Origin: Zobellia alginiliquefaciens
Lineage (GTDB): Bacteria; Bacteroidota; Bacteroidia; Flavobacteriales; Flavobacteriaceae
Assembly (NCBI RefSeq): GCF_029323795.1
Contig: NZ_CP119758.1
Location: forward strand, 3,906,001 to 3,970,000
Length of the DNA stretch: 64,000 bases
Direction of reading: 5' to 3'
Under the pieces are notes generated by a model. That model saw nothing but the letters and a program-made list of their open reading frames with translations, was not told where the DNA came from and ran no database searches. Positions within the stretch are counted from its first letter, which is position 1; each line of letters opens with the position of its first letter. Shown in pieces: positions 26,935 through 35,456 of this stretch. The position numbers were made by a program, and so were the translations under genes.

Positions 26935-28035
26935 CTATAAACTTTTGGTAAGTGATTTAACCAGCTTATTTTCGGATAGAAACTCCTTCAGAATCACCTT
27001 AATTGCGGTGTATCCGGGTACGGCAACTATCATTCCTACTACCCCAAAGAGTAATCCTGCGATAATTATTATTAAGAAAATTTCAAGCGGATGAGACTTT
27101 ACGCTATTCGAAAAAATTAGGGGTTGAGAAAAGAAATTATCCACTAACTGTCCTACTAATAATCCTATTAAAACATAGCCTGCTTTTGGTAAAATTACAG
27201 TGCTAAAATCCATACCCAAATTACTTGTCATTGTAAGCACGATCATGATGACTCCACCAATGATCGGACCTACATAAGGAATGATATTGAACAAGGCACA
27301 TAAGAAGGCAATTACAATGGCATTTTCAATACCTACGATGAGCAATGTTATGGTATAGATTACGAACAAAATAAAAATCTGAAGTAGTAAACCAACAAAA
27401 TATCTGGAAAGAAGATTATTGATTTTATTTATAGAATGAATGGTTCGTTTTTCGTTACTCTCGTTTACGAAAGCCAAGATTCCACTTTGAAAAAGGTTGC
27501 TATCCTTTAAGAAAAAGAAAGAGATGAAAAGAACAGAAAACAGACCAATACTGGCTGTACTTAATACATTTAAAAATGAATTAAGAAAATTGGGGATAAA
27601 ACCAATGTTTAAACTATCTACAATGGTCTTTTCAAAGTCCGTTTCTTCAATAATTTCGTCAACCACGTTAGGTGCGGTTCCTATGAAATTCACAATTTGA
27701 TCATGTAAGGAGTCTAGGTTTTGTTCCAGTTGATTTATGTCTAGTAAAGAAAGGTTTTTACCTTGTTCGGTAAGTAAGGGTACAAAAAGGGCTATAATCC
27801 CGGCTAAGATACCTACCATTAGGACCATTGTAATTATAACTGCCAAGGTGTTGGGCACTTTTAATTTACGTCTAAGGAAAAATACAACGGGTCTCCCTAT
27901 TAGGGCGATTACCGCTGCAATAGCTAAATATGCAATTACGGATTGTATCATCCATAAAAAGTAAAGTAATAGCGCTACACCAAGTATAATGCCTACTGAG
28001 CGTAGAATACCTTGGCTAATTGTTTTTGCGTCCAT
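26935..28035 (-). CDS. AI-2E/PerM family transporter
   Basis: This 366-residue polytopic inner-membrane protein of the AI-2 exporter/PerM family has about eight hydrophobic segments. These include two N-terminal helices (about 12-50), one near 65-90, the central pair (about 155-175 and 210-240), and the conserved C-terminal region with LCALFNIIPYVGPIIGGVIMI and LEIFLIIIIAGLLFGVVGMIVAVPGYTAI-like segments. Family members include TqsA and Na+/H+-type exporters, and the transported compound here is not predictable. It lies between the DUF4159 gene (24-base gap) and the methyltransferase gene (7-base gap), probably co-transcribed without functional linkage. Confidence 0.9.
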   Translation of the reverse strand: MDAKTISQGILRSVGIILGVALLLYFLWMIQSVIAYLAIAAVIALIGRPVVFFLRRKLKVPNTLAVIITMVLMVGILAGIIALFVPLLTEQGKNLSLLDINQLEQNLDSLHDQIVNFIGTAPNVVDEIIEETDFEKTIVDSLNIGFIPNFLNSFLNVLSTASIGLFSVLFISFFFLKDSNLFQSGILAFVNESNEKRTIHSINKINNLLSRYFVGLLLQIFILFVIYTITLLIVGIENAIVIAFLCALFNIIPYVGPIIGGVIMIVLTMTSNLGMDFSTVILPKAGYVLIGLLVGQLVDNFFSQPLIFSNSVKSHPLEIFLIIIIAGLLFGVVGMIVAVPGYTAIKVILKEFLSENKLVKSLTKSL

Positions 28036-28059
28036 TAGTAATTTGGTTTTTGTCTTTCA

Positions 28060-28707
28060 CTAATTTTTAAAGGCATAGGTCATTATATTGGCACCCATTT
28101 GTAGTGCTTTTGTTCTAATTTCTTCAGGGTCATTATGTACGGATGGGTCTTCCCAGCCATCACCCAAATCACTTTCTGTAGTGAATAACAGTACGAGTCG
28201 GTTTTCTTGAAAAACACCCAAAGCTTGAGGTCTTTTTCCGTCGTGCTCATGGATTTTAGGTAATCCATCGGGAAACTTGTAAATTTCTTTAAAAATAGGA
28301 TGGTCACTACCTAGCTCTTCTAAAGTACTGTTAGGGAATACCTTTTCTAGCGCTTTTTTTAGGTAAGGGGCCATGCCGTAATTGTCATCAATATGTAAAA
28401 AACCACCGGAAAACAGGTAGGTTCTTAGATTTTCCGCTTCTTCATCGGAAAAAACTACATTACCGTGTCCTGTCATGTGTAAAAACGGATATTGAAAAAT
28501 AGTACTGCTACCCACTTCTACGGTTTGAGGTTTCTCATTTATTTCAGTACCGGCATTTTCATTACAAAACCGAATTAGATTGGGTAGTGCCGTGGGGTTC
28601 GCATACCAATCCCCGCCGCCATTATATTTTAAAATAGCAACTTCTTGTGCCTGAACCTGTGCTAATGCTAGGGTGAGGATAATAACAAAATACGAAAGTT
28701 GTTTCAT
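28060..28707 (-). CDS. DUF4159 domain exported protein
   Basis: This 215-residue protein has a Sec signal peptide (about 1-20, cleaved near VQAQE), followed by the DUF4159 domain over nearly the whole length. Characteristic blocks are YNGGGDWYANPTALPNLI, FLHMTGHGNVVFSDEE, LRTYLFSGGFLHIDDNYG and HPIFKEIYKFP. The fold resembles a glutamine-amidotransferase-like flavodoxin fold. No catalytic activity has been assigned to the family as far as I know. It probably sits in the periplasm. A TACATTTG -7 box lies 27 bases upstream. Confidence 0.88.
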   Translation of the reverse strand: MKQLSYFVIILTLALAQVQAQEVAILKYNGGGDWYANPTALPNLIRFCNENAGTEINEKPQTVEVGSSTIFQYPFLHMTGHGNVVFSDEEAENLRTYLFSGGFLHIDDNYGMAPYLKKALEKVFPNSTLEELGSDHPIFKEIYKFPDGLPKIHEHDGKRPQALGVFQENRLVLLFTTESDLGDGWEDPSVHNDPEEIRTKALQMGANIMTYAFKN

Positions 28708-28733
28708 TTGTAATCAAACTGAATAACCATAAA

Positions 28734-28741
28734 TCAAATGT
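28734..28741 (-). promoter_or_regulatory. Putative -7 box for the DUF4159 gene
   Basis: The minus strand reads TACATTTG (TAnnTTTG), 26 bases before the ATG at 28707. It could drive the DUF4159, permease and methyltransferase genes. No clear -33 box. Confidence 0.45.
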
Positions 28742-28862
28742 ATGAATTATGATGGGGATACGAATTGCTCTTATGTGTATTGTTTTGCACGGCGATGTTA
28801 CAATACGTTCTAAAATTAGGAAAAGCCTAAAGCAAGCAATAGTAAAATGAAATCGGAAATTA

Positions 28863-29570
28863 TTAACCGTTATTGATCATATTTACCGTAGTGCAGGCTA
28901 CAATTGCCGCAGTTTCAGTACGAAGACGGTACTCGCCTAGGGAAACGGGTAAAAAACCTTTCTCATAGGCAGTTTTAATTTCATTTTGGGAAAAATCACC
29001 TTCCGGACCAATAAGAATGGTTATGTCTTGATCAGGTGCAACTCTACGTTTTAAATCAACTTTTTCCTCTTCTTCACAATGCCCAATGAAAAGAAGCCCT
29101 AGTTGTTCTTTTTCAATGAAATCCTTGAAGGGTATGGCTTCGTTTAATTTTGGTAAATAGCTGCGTAAACTTTGTTTCATAGCAGATTGAATTACCTTTT
29201 CCAACCGTTCTTTTTTTATGATTTTTCGCTCTGATCTATCGCAAAAGACGGGTGTGATTTCATCTACTCCTATTTCGGTAGCTTTTTCTAAAAACCATTC
29301 AAAACGATCGTTATTTTTGGTGGGGGCTACTACTATATGAAGCCAATGTGCCTTGGCGTGTTTTTTCTTTGTAGAAATAATTTGGGCTTTACATTTTTTT
29401 TGGTCGGCAAATAAAATTTCGGACTCAAAAATATAGCCTTTTCCATTGGTGATGTGCAGTACATCGCCTTCCTTTTTACGGAGTACTTTTACAATGTGCC
29501 TACTTTCTTCTTGTGAGAAAGTAAACTGCGAAACACTCTTGTCTAAATCTGGATTGTAAAATAGTTGCAT
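28863..29570 (-). CDS. rsmE: 16S rRNA (uracil-1498-N3)-methyltransferase
   Basis: RsmE methylates N3 of U1498 in 16S rRNA. This 235-residue protein has the N-terminal PUA-like region (MQLFYNPDL ... SRHIVKVLRKKEGD) and the C-terminal SPOUT domain with the SAM-binding trefoil knot: KATEIGVDEITPVFCDRSER, ILIGPEGDFSQNE and the closing SLGEYRLRTETAAIVA. Length and motifs match the family. A perfect -7 box ends four bases before its ATG, so the mRNA may be leaderless. tsaD lies 68 bases upstream on the same strand. Confidence 0.95.
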   Translation of the reverse strand: MQLFYNPDLDKSVSQFTFSQEESRHIVKVLRKKEGDVLHITNGKGYIFESEILFADQKKCKAQIISTKKKHAKAHWLHIVVAPTKNNDRFEWFLEKATEIGVDEITPVFCDRSERKIIKKERLEKVIQSAMKQSLRSYLPKLNEAIPFKDFIEKEQLGLLFIGHCEEEEKVDLKRRVAPDQDITILIGPEGDFSQNEIKTAYEKGFLPVSLGEYRLRTETAAIVACTTVNMINNG

Positions 29571-29574
29571 AGCA

Positions 29575-29582
29575 CAAAGGTA
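29575..29582 (-). promoter_or_regulatory. Putative rsmE promoter -7 box, leaderless arrangement
   Basis: The minus strand reads TACCTTTG followed by four bases and then ATG (29570). With the usual Bacteroidota spacing, transcription would start at or within a base or two of the A of the ATG. No -33 TTTG is visible at the standard spacing. Confidence 0.5.
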
Positions 29583-29638
29583 TAAACAATTTTGAACGGT
29601 TACGGTTCACAATATGACGTGATAAATATTAACCAATG

Positions 29639-30670
29639 TTATTTGGAAGACAGAACATATCGTGCCTTTGCGGTAACATCTTGCTTGGTGAATTGGTTTT
29701 GTTTATATTTTAAATGACCTACAATGCCGATCATACCTGCATTGTCCGTGCAATATTCAAACTTAGGAATAAACGTTTTCCAACCTCTATTTTTTTCTGC
29801 CATTTTCAGTGCGTTTCTAATTCCGGAATTGGCACTGACACCGCCTCCTATGGCTATTTGGGTAATTCCTGTCTGTTCTACCGCTTTTTTGAGCTTATCC
29901 ATTAAAATATGAACAATCGTTTTTTGAATGGATGCGCAGATGTCGTTCAGGTTTTCTACAACAAAGTTTGGGTTCTTGGCGGTTTCTTTTTGAACAAAAT
30001 ATAAAATGCTCGTTTTTAATCCGCTGAAACTAAAGTTTAGGCCATCCACCTTTGGTTTGGGGAAGAGAAAGGCCTTAGGGTTTCCCTCTTGTGCATATTT
30101 GTCTACCAATGGTCCACCGGGATAGGGTAAACCTAAAATTTTTGCACTTTTATCATAAGCTTCGCCTACTGCATCATCTAGTGTTTCCCCTAAAATTCCC
30201 ATGTCAAAATGGTCTTTAACCAGCACAATTTGAGTGTGTCCACCGCTAATGGTCATGGCTAAAAAAGGGAATTCTGGAGCGCCATCTGGTTGCCCTTCAA
30301 TGAAATGCGCCAAGATGTGGGCTTGCATGTGGTTTACTTCGATCAATGGGATGTTGAGACCCAAAGAAAGAGACTTGGCGAAAGAGGTGCCCACAAGAAG
30401 TGACCCCATCAATCCTGGACCGCGTGTAAAAGCTATGGCAGATACTAGTTTTTTGTCGATATTTGCTTTATTCAAAGCTTGGTGTACTACCGGAACAATG
30501 TTTTGTTGGTGAGCCCGTGAGGCAAGTTCAGGAACGACACCCCCATATTCCTCGTGAATCTTTTGAGTGGCCGTAACATTACTGAGCACTTTTTTGTTGC
30601 TTAAAATAGCAGCGGATGTGTCGTCGCAAGAAGATTCAATAGCAAGAATATAAATAGTTTCGTTTTTCAC
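29639..30670 (-). CDS. tsaD: tRNA N6-adenosine threonylcarbamoyltransferase
   Basis: TsaD transfers the threonylcarbamoyl group to A37 of ANN-decoding tRNAs, making t6A, with TsaB and TsaE. I chose the GTG at 30670, giving 343 residues that begin MKNETIYILAIESSCDDTS, which matches usual family length. An in-frame ATG at 30814 would add 48 residues of non-homologous sequence, overlap tamB, and lie upstream of the promoter box at 30697-30704. Family motifs include the metal-binding His pair in VNHMQAHILAH, the nucleotide-binding FPFLAMTISGGHTQIV, VGEAYDKSAKILGLPYPGGP, SFSGLKTS, IAIGGGVSANSGIR and the C-terminal TDNAGMIG. Confidence 0.95.
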   Translation of the reverse strand: MKNETIYILAIESSCDDTSAAILSNKKVLSNVTATQKIHEEYGGVVPELASRAHQQNIVPVVHQALNKANIDKKLVSAIAFTRGPGLMGSLLVGTSFAKSLSLGLNIPLIEVNHMQAHILAHFIEGQPDGAPEFPFLAMTISGGHTQIVLVKDHFDMGILGETLDDAVGEAYDKSAKILGLPYPGGPLVDKYAQEGNPKAFLFPKPKVDGLNFSFSGLKTSILYFVQKETAKNPNFVVENLNDICASIQKTIVHILMDKLKKAVEQTGITQIAIGGGVSANSGIRNALKMAEKNRGWKTFIPKFEYCTDNAGMIGIVGHLKYKQNQFTKQDVTAKARYVLSSK

Positions 30671-30696
30671 CGAGTTTGGAATAAAAGTTGACGTCG

Positions 30697-30724
30697 CAAA
30701 GGTAAAACATAAAGATCTATCAAA
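30697..30724 (-). promoter_or_regulatory. tsaD promoter (-33 and -7 boxes)
   Basis: On the minus strand TTTG (30724-30721) is followed by 16 bases and TACCTTTG (30704-30697), a match to the Bacteroidota sigma-A promoter TTTG-N~19-TAnnTTTG with slightly short spacing. It would give a leader of about 20 bases to the GTG at 30670 and rules against the longer start. Confidence 0.6.
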
Positions 30725-30751
30725 AAACTTAGAAAAATACTGATTAGAGCC

Positions 30752-33700
30752 ATGATGGTGATCGTGCTGATCTGTATTTTGGGTACGGTCATACTTTCTT
30801 TGCCGTTCGTTCAAACAAGTTTTGCCAAATATGCCACTGATAGCCTAAACAAAGATTTTGGAACAAATATTAATATAGATAAACTACGTATATCCCTGAT
30901 TACTTGGGATACGAACCTTGAGGGTGTTTATATTGAAGATTACCAAAAAGACACACTTTTTTACGTTAACAGACTTACTACTTCAATTCTGAGTGTTCGG
31001 AATCTGAGCAAGGGAAAACTGGAGTTTGGTGATATTAAAATTGACGAGCTCGATTTTAAGTTGAAAACTTATTTAGATAATAGAAATACCAACTTAGAGG
31101 TATTTATAGATAAGTTTGATGATGGCCAGCCACGAAAACCGGGTACAGATCCTTTCTTTTTTTCGTCTTCAGATGTGGAGATTTCAAATAGTACCTTTCG
31201 TTTGATAGATGAAAATTTTGAAAATGAACTTTTACTGGATTTTAAAGAGCTGAATATTGCCGCATCGGATTTTCAAATTTTAGGCCCTCAGGTGTCTGCG
31301 GATATCAATACAATGGCCTTTAATAGTCAGCGTGGTATCAACGTTGAGCAGATGTCCACGGACTTTAAGTATACCAAACAACAGATGCGTTTTGATTCCT
31401 TGCGAATACAGACGGTTGGTTCTCATTTAAAGGGAGATTTGGTTTTTGATTATGAGCGAAAAGATTTTGCCGATTTCTTGAATAAGGTGAATCTAAATGC
31501 CGAATTTGTTGAGTCTGAGGTTGCTTTTGATGAGATAAACCTACTGTATAATCAATTTGGAAAGGGAAAAACGGTCAATTTTTCTTCAAAAGTGAGTGGT
31601 GTATTAAACGATCTGGATACAAAGGAACTTTTTCTACAGTCTGATAATACGGGAATAAGGGGCGATTTTAATTTTAAAAATCTATTCGTTAGAAAACAGC
31701 CGTTTATCATGCGGGCCGATATGAAAAATGTAACCTCTAGTTATTATGAGTTACGTTCGTTAATGCCTAATATTCTGGGTAAATCGTTACCTTCTTCGTT
31801 TCAGAAATTAGGACAGTTTACTATACGGGGCAATACCGTAGTGACTGAAAACTCTATAGATGCCAAGGTAAATCTAAATACGGCAATTGGTAGTAGCTAT
31901 GCGGATCTTGAGCTTTCTGACATTAATAATATAGATAATGCAACCTATAAAGGTTTCGTTTCTCTAATTGATTTTGACCTCGGCGATTTTACGGATAATA
32001 AACAGCTTGGGAAGACAACTTTGGATTTTAATGTAGAAGGGCAGGGATTTGTGCAGGAAACCCTGAATACGGAAGTGATAGGGGAGGTGTACGCTATAGA
32101 ATTCAATGATTACGAATACAATGATTTAAAGGTTTCGGGAATTTTAAAGGAGCAATTGTTTGACGGTACGCTTTTAAGTAATGATGAAAACATACAGTTT
32201 AGTTTTAAAGGACTTGCTGATTTTGGGGAGGCGAGAAACAATTTCAACTTTATTGCTTCTGTTGATTATGCAGACCTTAATAAATTAAATTTCATAAACG
32301 ATAGCATTTCCATATTTAAGGGAAACGTAAATATGGATATTACGGGTAATACCCTTGATAATCTGGTCGGAGACGTAAAATTTACTAAAACTATATTCCA
32401 AAATAAGAATGATATCTACTATTTTGAAGATTTTAAGGTGTCCTCTACTTTTGAGAATAATAATATTCGGGTCATAGATATCAACTCACCAGATATTATT
32501 ACGGGCTATTTAAAAGGTAGGTTTAAGGTAAAGGAGTTAGGCCGTTTGGTCCAGAACTCCTTAGGTAGTATTTATACCAATTACAGGCCTTTTCAAATTT
32601 CTGACGGGCAGACCCTTGCATTCAATTTTAAAATCTACAATAAAATTGTAGATGTTTTCTTTCCAGAAGTAAAGTTTGACCCTAATACCTTTATAAAAGG
32701 CAGGATTGTAGCAGATGAAGGCGATTTTAAACTCAATTTTAAATCGCCAAGTATAGTCGCTTTTGGTAATGAGGCCGATAATATTGATGTTAAAATCGAT
32801 AATAAGAATCCGCTCTTCAATACCTATATTTCGGTGAGCGATCTTTCTACCAACTATTATGATGTAAAAGATTTCAACCTAATTAATACCACTTTAAAGG
32901 ATACGCTGTTTTTTAGGACGGAATTTAAAGGAGGTAGTGAGCTCAACGATAGTTATAACCTTAATTTTTATCATACGTTTAACAAGGACAATAAGTCTGT
33001 AATCGGTTTAAAGACATCTGACGTAAACTTTAAAGGGAACAAATGGGTTCTTAATAAAGACGGGGACAATAAGAACAAAGTGGTTATTAACCGTACGTTA
33101 GATAGTATAGATATTCGTGAGATTGTAATGAACAATAGCGAGCAAGAGCAGATCAGGTTAAAAGGGCAATTGGCAGATTCTACATATAAAGACTTGCAGC
33201 TGCAGTTTAAAATAGTTTCCCTTAATAAGATAACCCCGGCTATAGACAGTCTTAAATTGCAAGGTGAGGTGAACGGAACCTTGAACATTTTGCAAAAAGA
33301 TAATATTTATTTGCCATCTTCTAATTTGGCCGTAGAGGATTTTTCAATCAATGATATGCGCTTGGGGGACCTCACCGTAGGCATTGTTGGGAATAAGGAT
33401 TTGACTGAATTTGCAGTTAATTCGCAAATTACGGACAAGGGGGTTGAGAAGTTGAGCGTGGTGGGTAATGTGAGTAACAAAGGGGATATTCCTACCAGTA
33501 ATTTACTTGTTAGCTTAGATAAGTTTGATTTAGAGCCATTTGCGCCCTTGGGTGAGGATGTTATAAATAATATTAGAGGTTTTGTTAGTGGTAATGCGCG
33601 CATTCAAGGACCGGTAGATAATCCTGATTTTAGTGGTGTCCTTTCGTTGGACAAAGCTGGACTGGGCATACCTTATTTGAATGTGAATTATAATTTTGCC

Positions 33701-35182
33701 GCTAATTCAAGAGTGAATTTGGATAAGCAAACGTTTGATTTTGATCAGATTAAAATTACCGATGTAGATAAGAAAACCAAAGCAACATTAGATGGGACTA
33801 TCTCTCATTCCTTTTTTGATAATTGGGTCCTAGATTTAAATGTAGACACCAAGAATGACCGTCTTTTAATATTGAATACAGATTTTGAGGAAGAGGTTCT
33901 GTATTATGGTACGGGTTATTTAGATGGAAAAGGAAGGATATTTGGGCCAACAAAGGCTTTGAATATAAAGGTTGAAGGAAAAACGGCAAGGGGTACTTCT
34001 TTGAAAATTCCGCTGAGCGATGTGGCGTCGGTAGGGGATTATTCATTCATAAATTTTGTAGAAAAGAATCAGTTAAACCACGTTGAAGAAGAGCGTATTC
34101 TTGATGAATTTCAGGGGTTGGAACTCACATTTGATTTAGATGTTACGCCAGATGCGGAGGTTGAAATTGTAACGGATACCAAAACAGGAAGTTCGTTAAA
34201 AGGAAGTGGTGTTGGTATTTTGTTAATCCGTATCAATACACGGGGTGCTTTTGAAATGTACGGTGATTTTGTAGTAGTAGAAGGGCAGTACAATTATAAA
34301 TTTGGCGGTGTAATCAATAAAACTTTTCAAGTACAGCCCGGTGGTACCATTGTTTGGGATCGAGAACCGCTAAAAGCAACTTTGGATTTAGAGGCAGTTT
34401 ATGCATTAAATGCCAATCCAGCGCCGCTACTGGATAATCCAGGGTACACAAGGCGAATAGCAACAGAGGTGGTAATTAAGCTAACGGATGACCTTGAAAG
34501 CCCGGATATTGAGTTTAATATTGATTTTCCGGGAACAAATTCCATTGTGCAATCAGAGTTGGAATATAGGCTACAGGATCCTACCGTAGAGGAAAAGAAT
34601 GCACTGTTTTTATTGGCACAGGGTTCTTTTGTAAATGACCAAACCGGTATTGACCAACAAGCGGTAACGGGTAACTTGTTACAGTCCGCTTCGGGGCTGT
34701 TGAATCAGGTTTTAGGGAATAATGATAAATTCAATCTTGGATTATCCTATGAGCAGGGTATTTTGGATAGAAGTGCGGATTATCAGACAGAAAACAGAAT
34801 AGGGGTAACCGTCTCCACCCAAATTAGTGATCGTTTACTTTTTAATGGTAAAGTAGGGGTTCCGGTAGGTGGAACTACGGAAACCGTTGTTGCTGGTAAT
34901 TTTGAAATTCAGCTGTTATTGAACGAGGAAGGGACTTTAAGTGCCAAGTTTTTCAACCGGGAGAATGAAATTCAGGAATATTTAGCGGATAGATTAGGGT
35001 ATACTCAGGGTGTAGGTATCTCTTATGAGGTAGATTTTAACAGTTTTAGGGAGCTTTTTAAAAATCTTTTGAAAAAAGAAGAACCTAAAGAAAAACTTCC
35101 GGACCCCAAGGAAGTGCCAAGTGCTGTAATGGGTAAGGATAGTCTATTGCGATTTTACCCAAAGGATAAACGGTTAAACTAA
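30752..35182 (+). CDS. tamB: Translocation and assembly module TamB-like (DUF490) protein
   Basis: This 1476-residue AsmA/TamB-type protein has an N-terminal membrane anchor (VIVLICILGTVILSLPFV), a long beta-rich middle that likely forms a lipid-conducting groove across the periplasm, and the conserved DUF490 C-terminus (about 1050-1430). The latter includes the blocks GTSLKIPLSDVASVGDYSFI, LRLQDPTVEEKNALFLLAQG-like and GLSYEQGILDRSADYQTENR. TamB with TamA is implicated in outer-membrane protein assembly and phospholipid transport. The ATG used here leaves no positive residues before the membrane helix, whereas the same frame is open upstream from 30713 and encodes several Lys/Arg residues, so the true start may be a non-ATG codon upstream. 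Confidence 0.9.
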   Translation: MMVIVLICILGTVILSLPFVQTSFAKYATDSLNKDFGTNINIDKLRISLITWDTNLEGVYIEDYQKDTLFYVNRLTTSILSVRNLSKGKLEFGDIKIDELDFKLKTYLDNRNTNLEVFIDKFDDGQPRKPGTDPFFFSSSDVEISNSTFRLIDENFENELLLDFKELNIAASDFQILGPQVSADINTMAFNSQRGINVEQMSTDFKYTKQQMRFDSLRIQTVGSHLKGDLVFDYERKDFADFLNKVNLNAEFVESEVAFDEINLLYNQFGKGKTVNFSSKVSGVLNDLDTKELFLQSDNTGIRGDFNFKNLFVRKQPFIMRADMKNVTSSYYELRSLMPNILGKSLPSSFQKLGQFTIRGNTVVTENSIDAKVNLNTAIGSSYADLELSDINNIDNATYKGFVSLIDFDLGDFTDNKQLGKTTLDFNVEGQGFVQETLNTEVIGEVYAIEFNDYEYNDLKVSGILKEQLFDGTLLSNDENIQFSFKGLADFGEARNNFNFIASVDYADLNKLNFINDSISIFKGNVNMDITGNTLDNLVGDVKFTKTIFQNKNDIYYFEDFKVSSTFENNNIRVIDINSPDIITGYLKGRFKVKELGRLVQNSLGSIYTNYRPFQISDGQTLAFNFKIYNKIVDVFFPEVKFDPNTFIKGRIVADEGDFKLNFKSPSIVAFGNEADNIDVKIDNKNPLFNTYISVSDLSTNYYDVKDFNLINTTLKDTLFFRTEFKGGSELNDSYNLNFYHTFNKDNKSVIGLKTSDVNFKGNKWVLNKDGDNKNKVVINRTLDSIDIREIVMNNSEQEQIRLKGQLADSTYKDLQLQFKIVSLNKITPAIDSLKLQGEVNGTLNILQKDNIYLPSSNLAVEDFSINDMRLGDLTVGIVGNKDLTEFAVNSQITDKGVEKLSVVGNVSNKGDIPTSNLLVSLDKFDLEPFAPLGEDVINNIRGFVSGNARIQGPVDNPDFSGVLSLDKAGLGIPYLNVNYNFAANSRVNLDKQTFDFDQIKITDVDKKTKATLDGTISHSFFDNWVLDLNVDTKNDRLLILNTDFEEEVLYYGTGYLDGKGRIFGPTKALNIKVEGKTARGTSLKIPLSDVASVGDYSFINFVEKNQLNHVEEERILDEFQGLELTFDLDVTPDAEVEIVTDTKTGSSLKGSGVGILLIRINTRGAFEMYGDFVVVEGQYNYKFGGVINKTFQVQPGGTIVWDREPLKATLDLEAVYALNANPAPLLDNPGYTRRIATEVVIKLTDDLESPDIEFNIDFPGTNSIVQSELEYRLQDPTVEEKNALFLLAQGSFVNDQTGIDQQAVTGNLLQSASGLLNQVLGNNDKFNLGLSYEQGILDRSADYQTENRIGVTVSTQISDRLLFNGKVGVPVGGTTETVVAGNFEIQLLLNEEGTLSAKFFNRENEIQEYLADRLGYTQGVGISYEVDFNSFRELFKNLLKKEEPKEKLPDPKEVPSAVMGKDSLLRFYPKDKRLN

Positions 35183-35410
35183 AACTGTTTATGTGATAAA
35201 TGAGCCCCAGACTTCGACGGTAAATGGGGTTGTTCCGTCATACTAAAATCACTAAAAACTTACGAAAACGTTATAGTTTTGGGTAAAACCTCATTTTGTG
35301 GCATTCTCAATATATAGGGGCTTACAAGTGTAAGTTTGTTATAATTTAAAGAAAAAACTAAGAAAATGTGAGCTAAGTTATCATGACGTTAAATTAGAAG
35401 GATAAGACAG

Positions 35411-35439
35411 TTGGAATTCAAATAAGTTTGTTAGTTTTG
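35411..35439 (+). promoter_or_regulatory. pfkA-gap promoter (-33 TTG, -7 TAGTTTTG)
   Basis: TTG (35411-35413), 18 bases, then TAGTTTTG (35432-35439) fits the Bacteroidota housekeeping promoter. The ATG of pfkA follows 17 bases after the -7 box, so the leader is very short and T-rich, with no Shine-Dalgarno sequence, as is usual in this phylum. Confidence 0.65.
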
Positions 35440-35456
35440 CGACTTAGTTTTTTTTA

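Noticed and set aside
30671-30814. N-terminal extension of tsaD from the ATG at 30814
   Set aside because: The sequence is unlike TsaD, overlaps tamB and lies upstream of the tsaD promoter box. The GTG at 30670 fits the family.
35190-35345. Hairpins GCCCCA/TGGGGT and CTTAC-AAGT-GTAAG between tamB and pfkA as terminator or riboswitch
   Set aside because: The stems are short or partly wobble-paired, the first has no T-run, and nothing matches a known riboswitch. Only the pfkA promoter is supported in this spacer.
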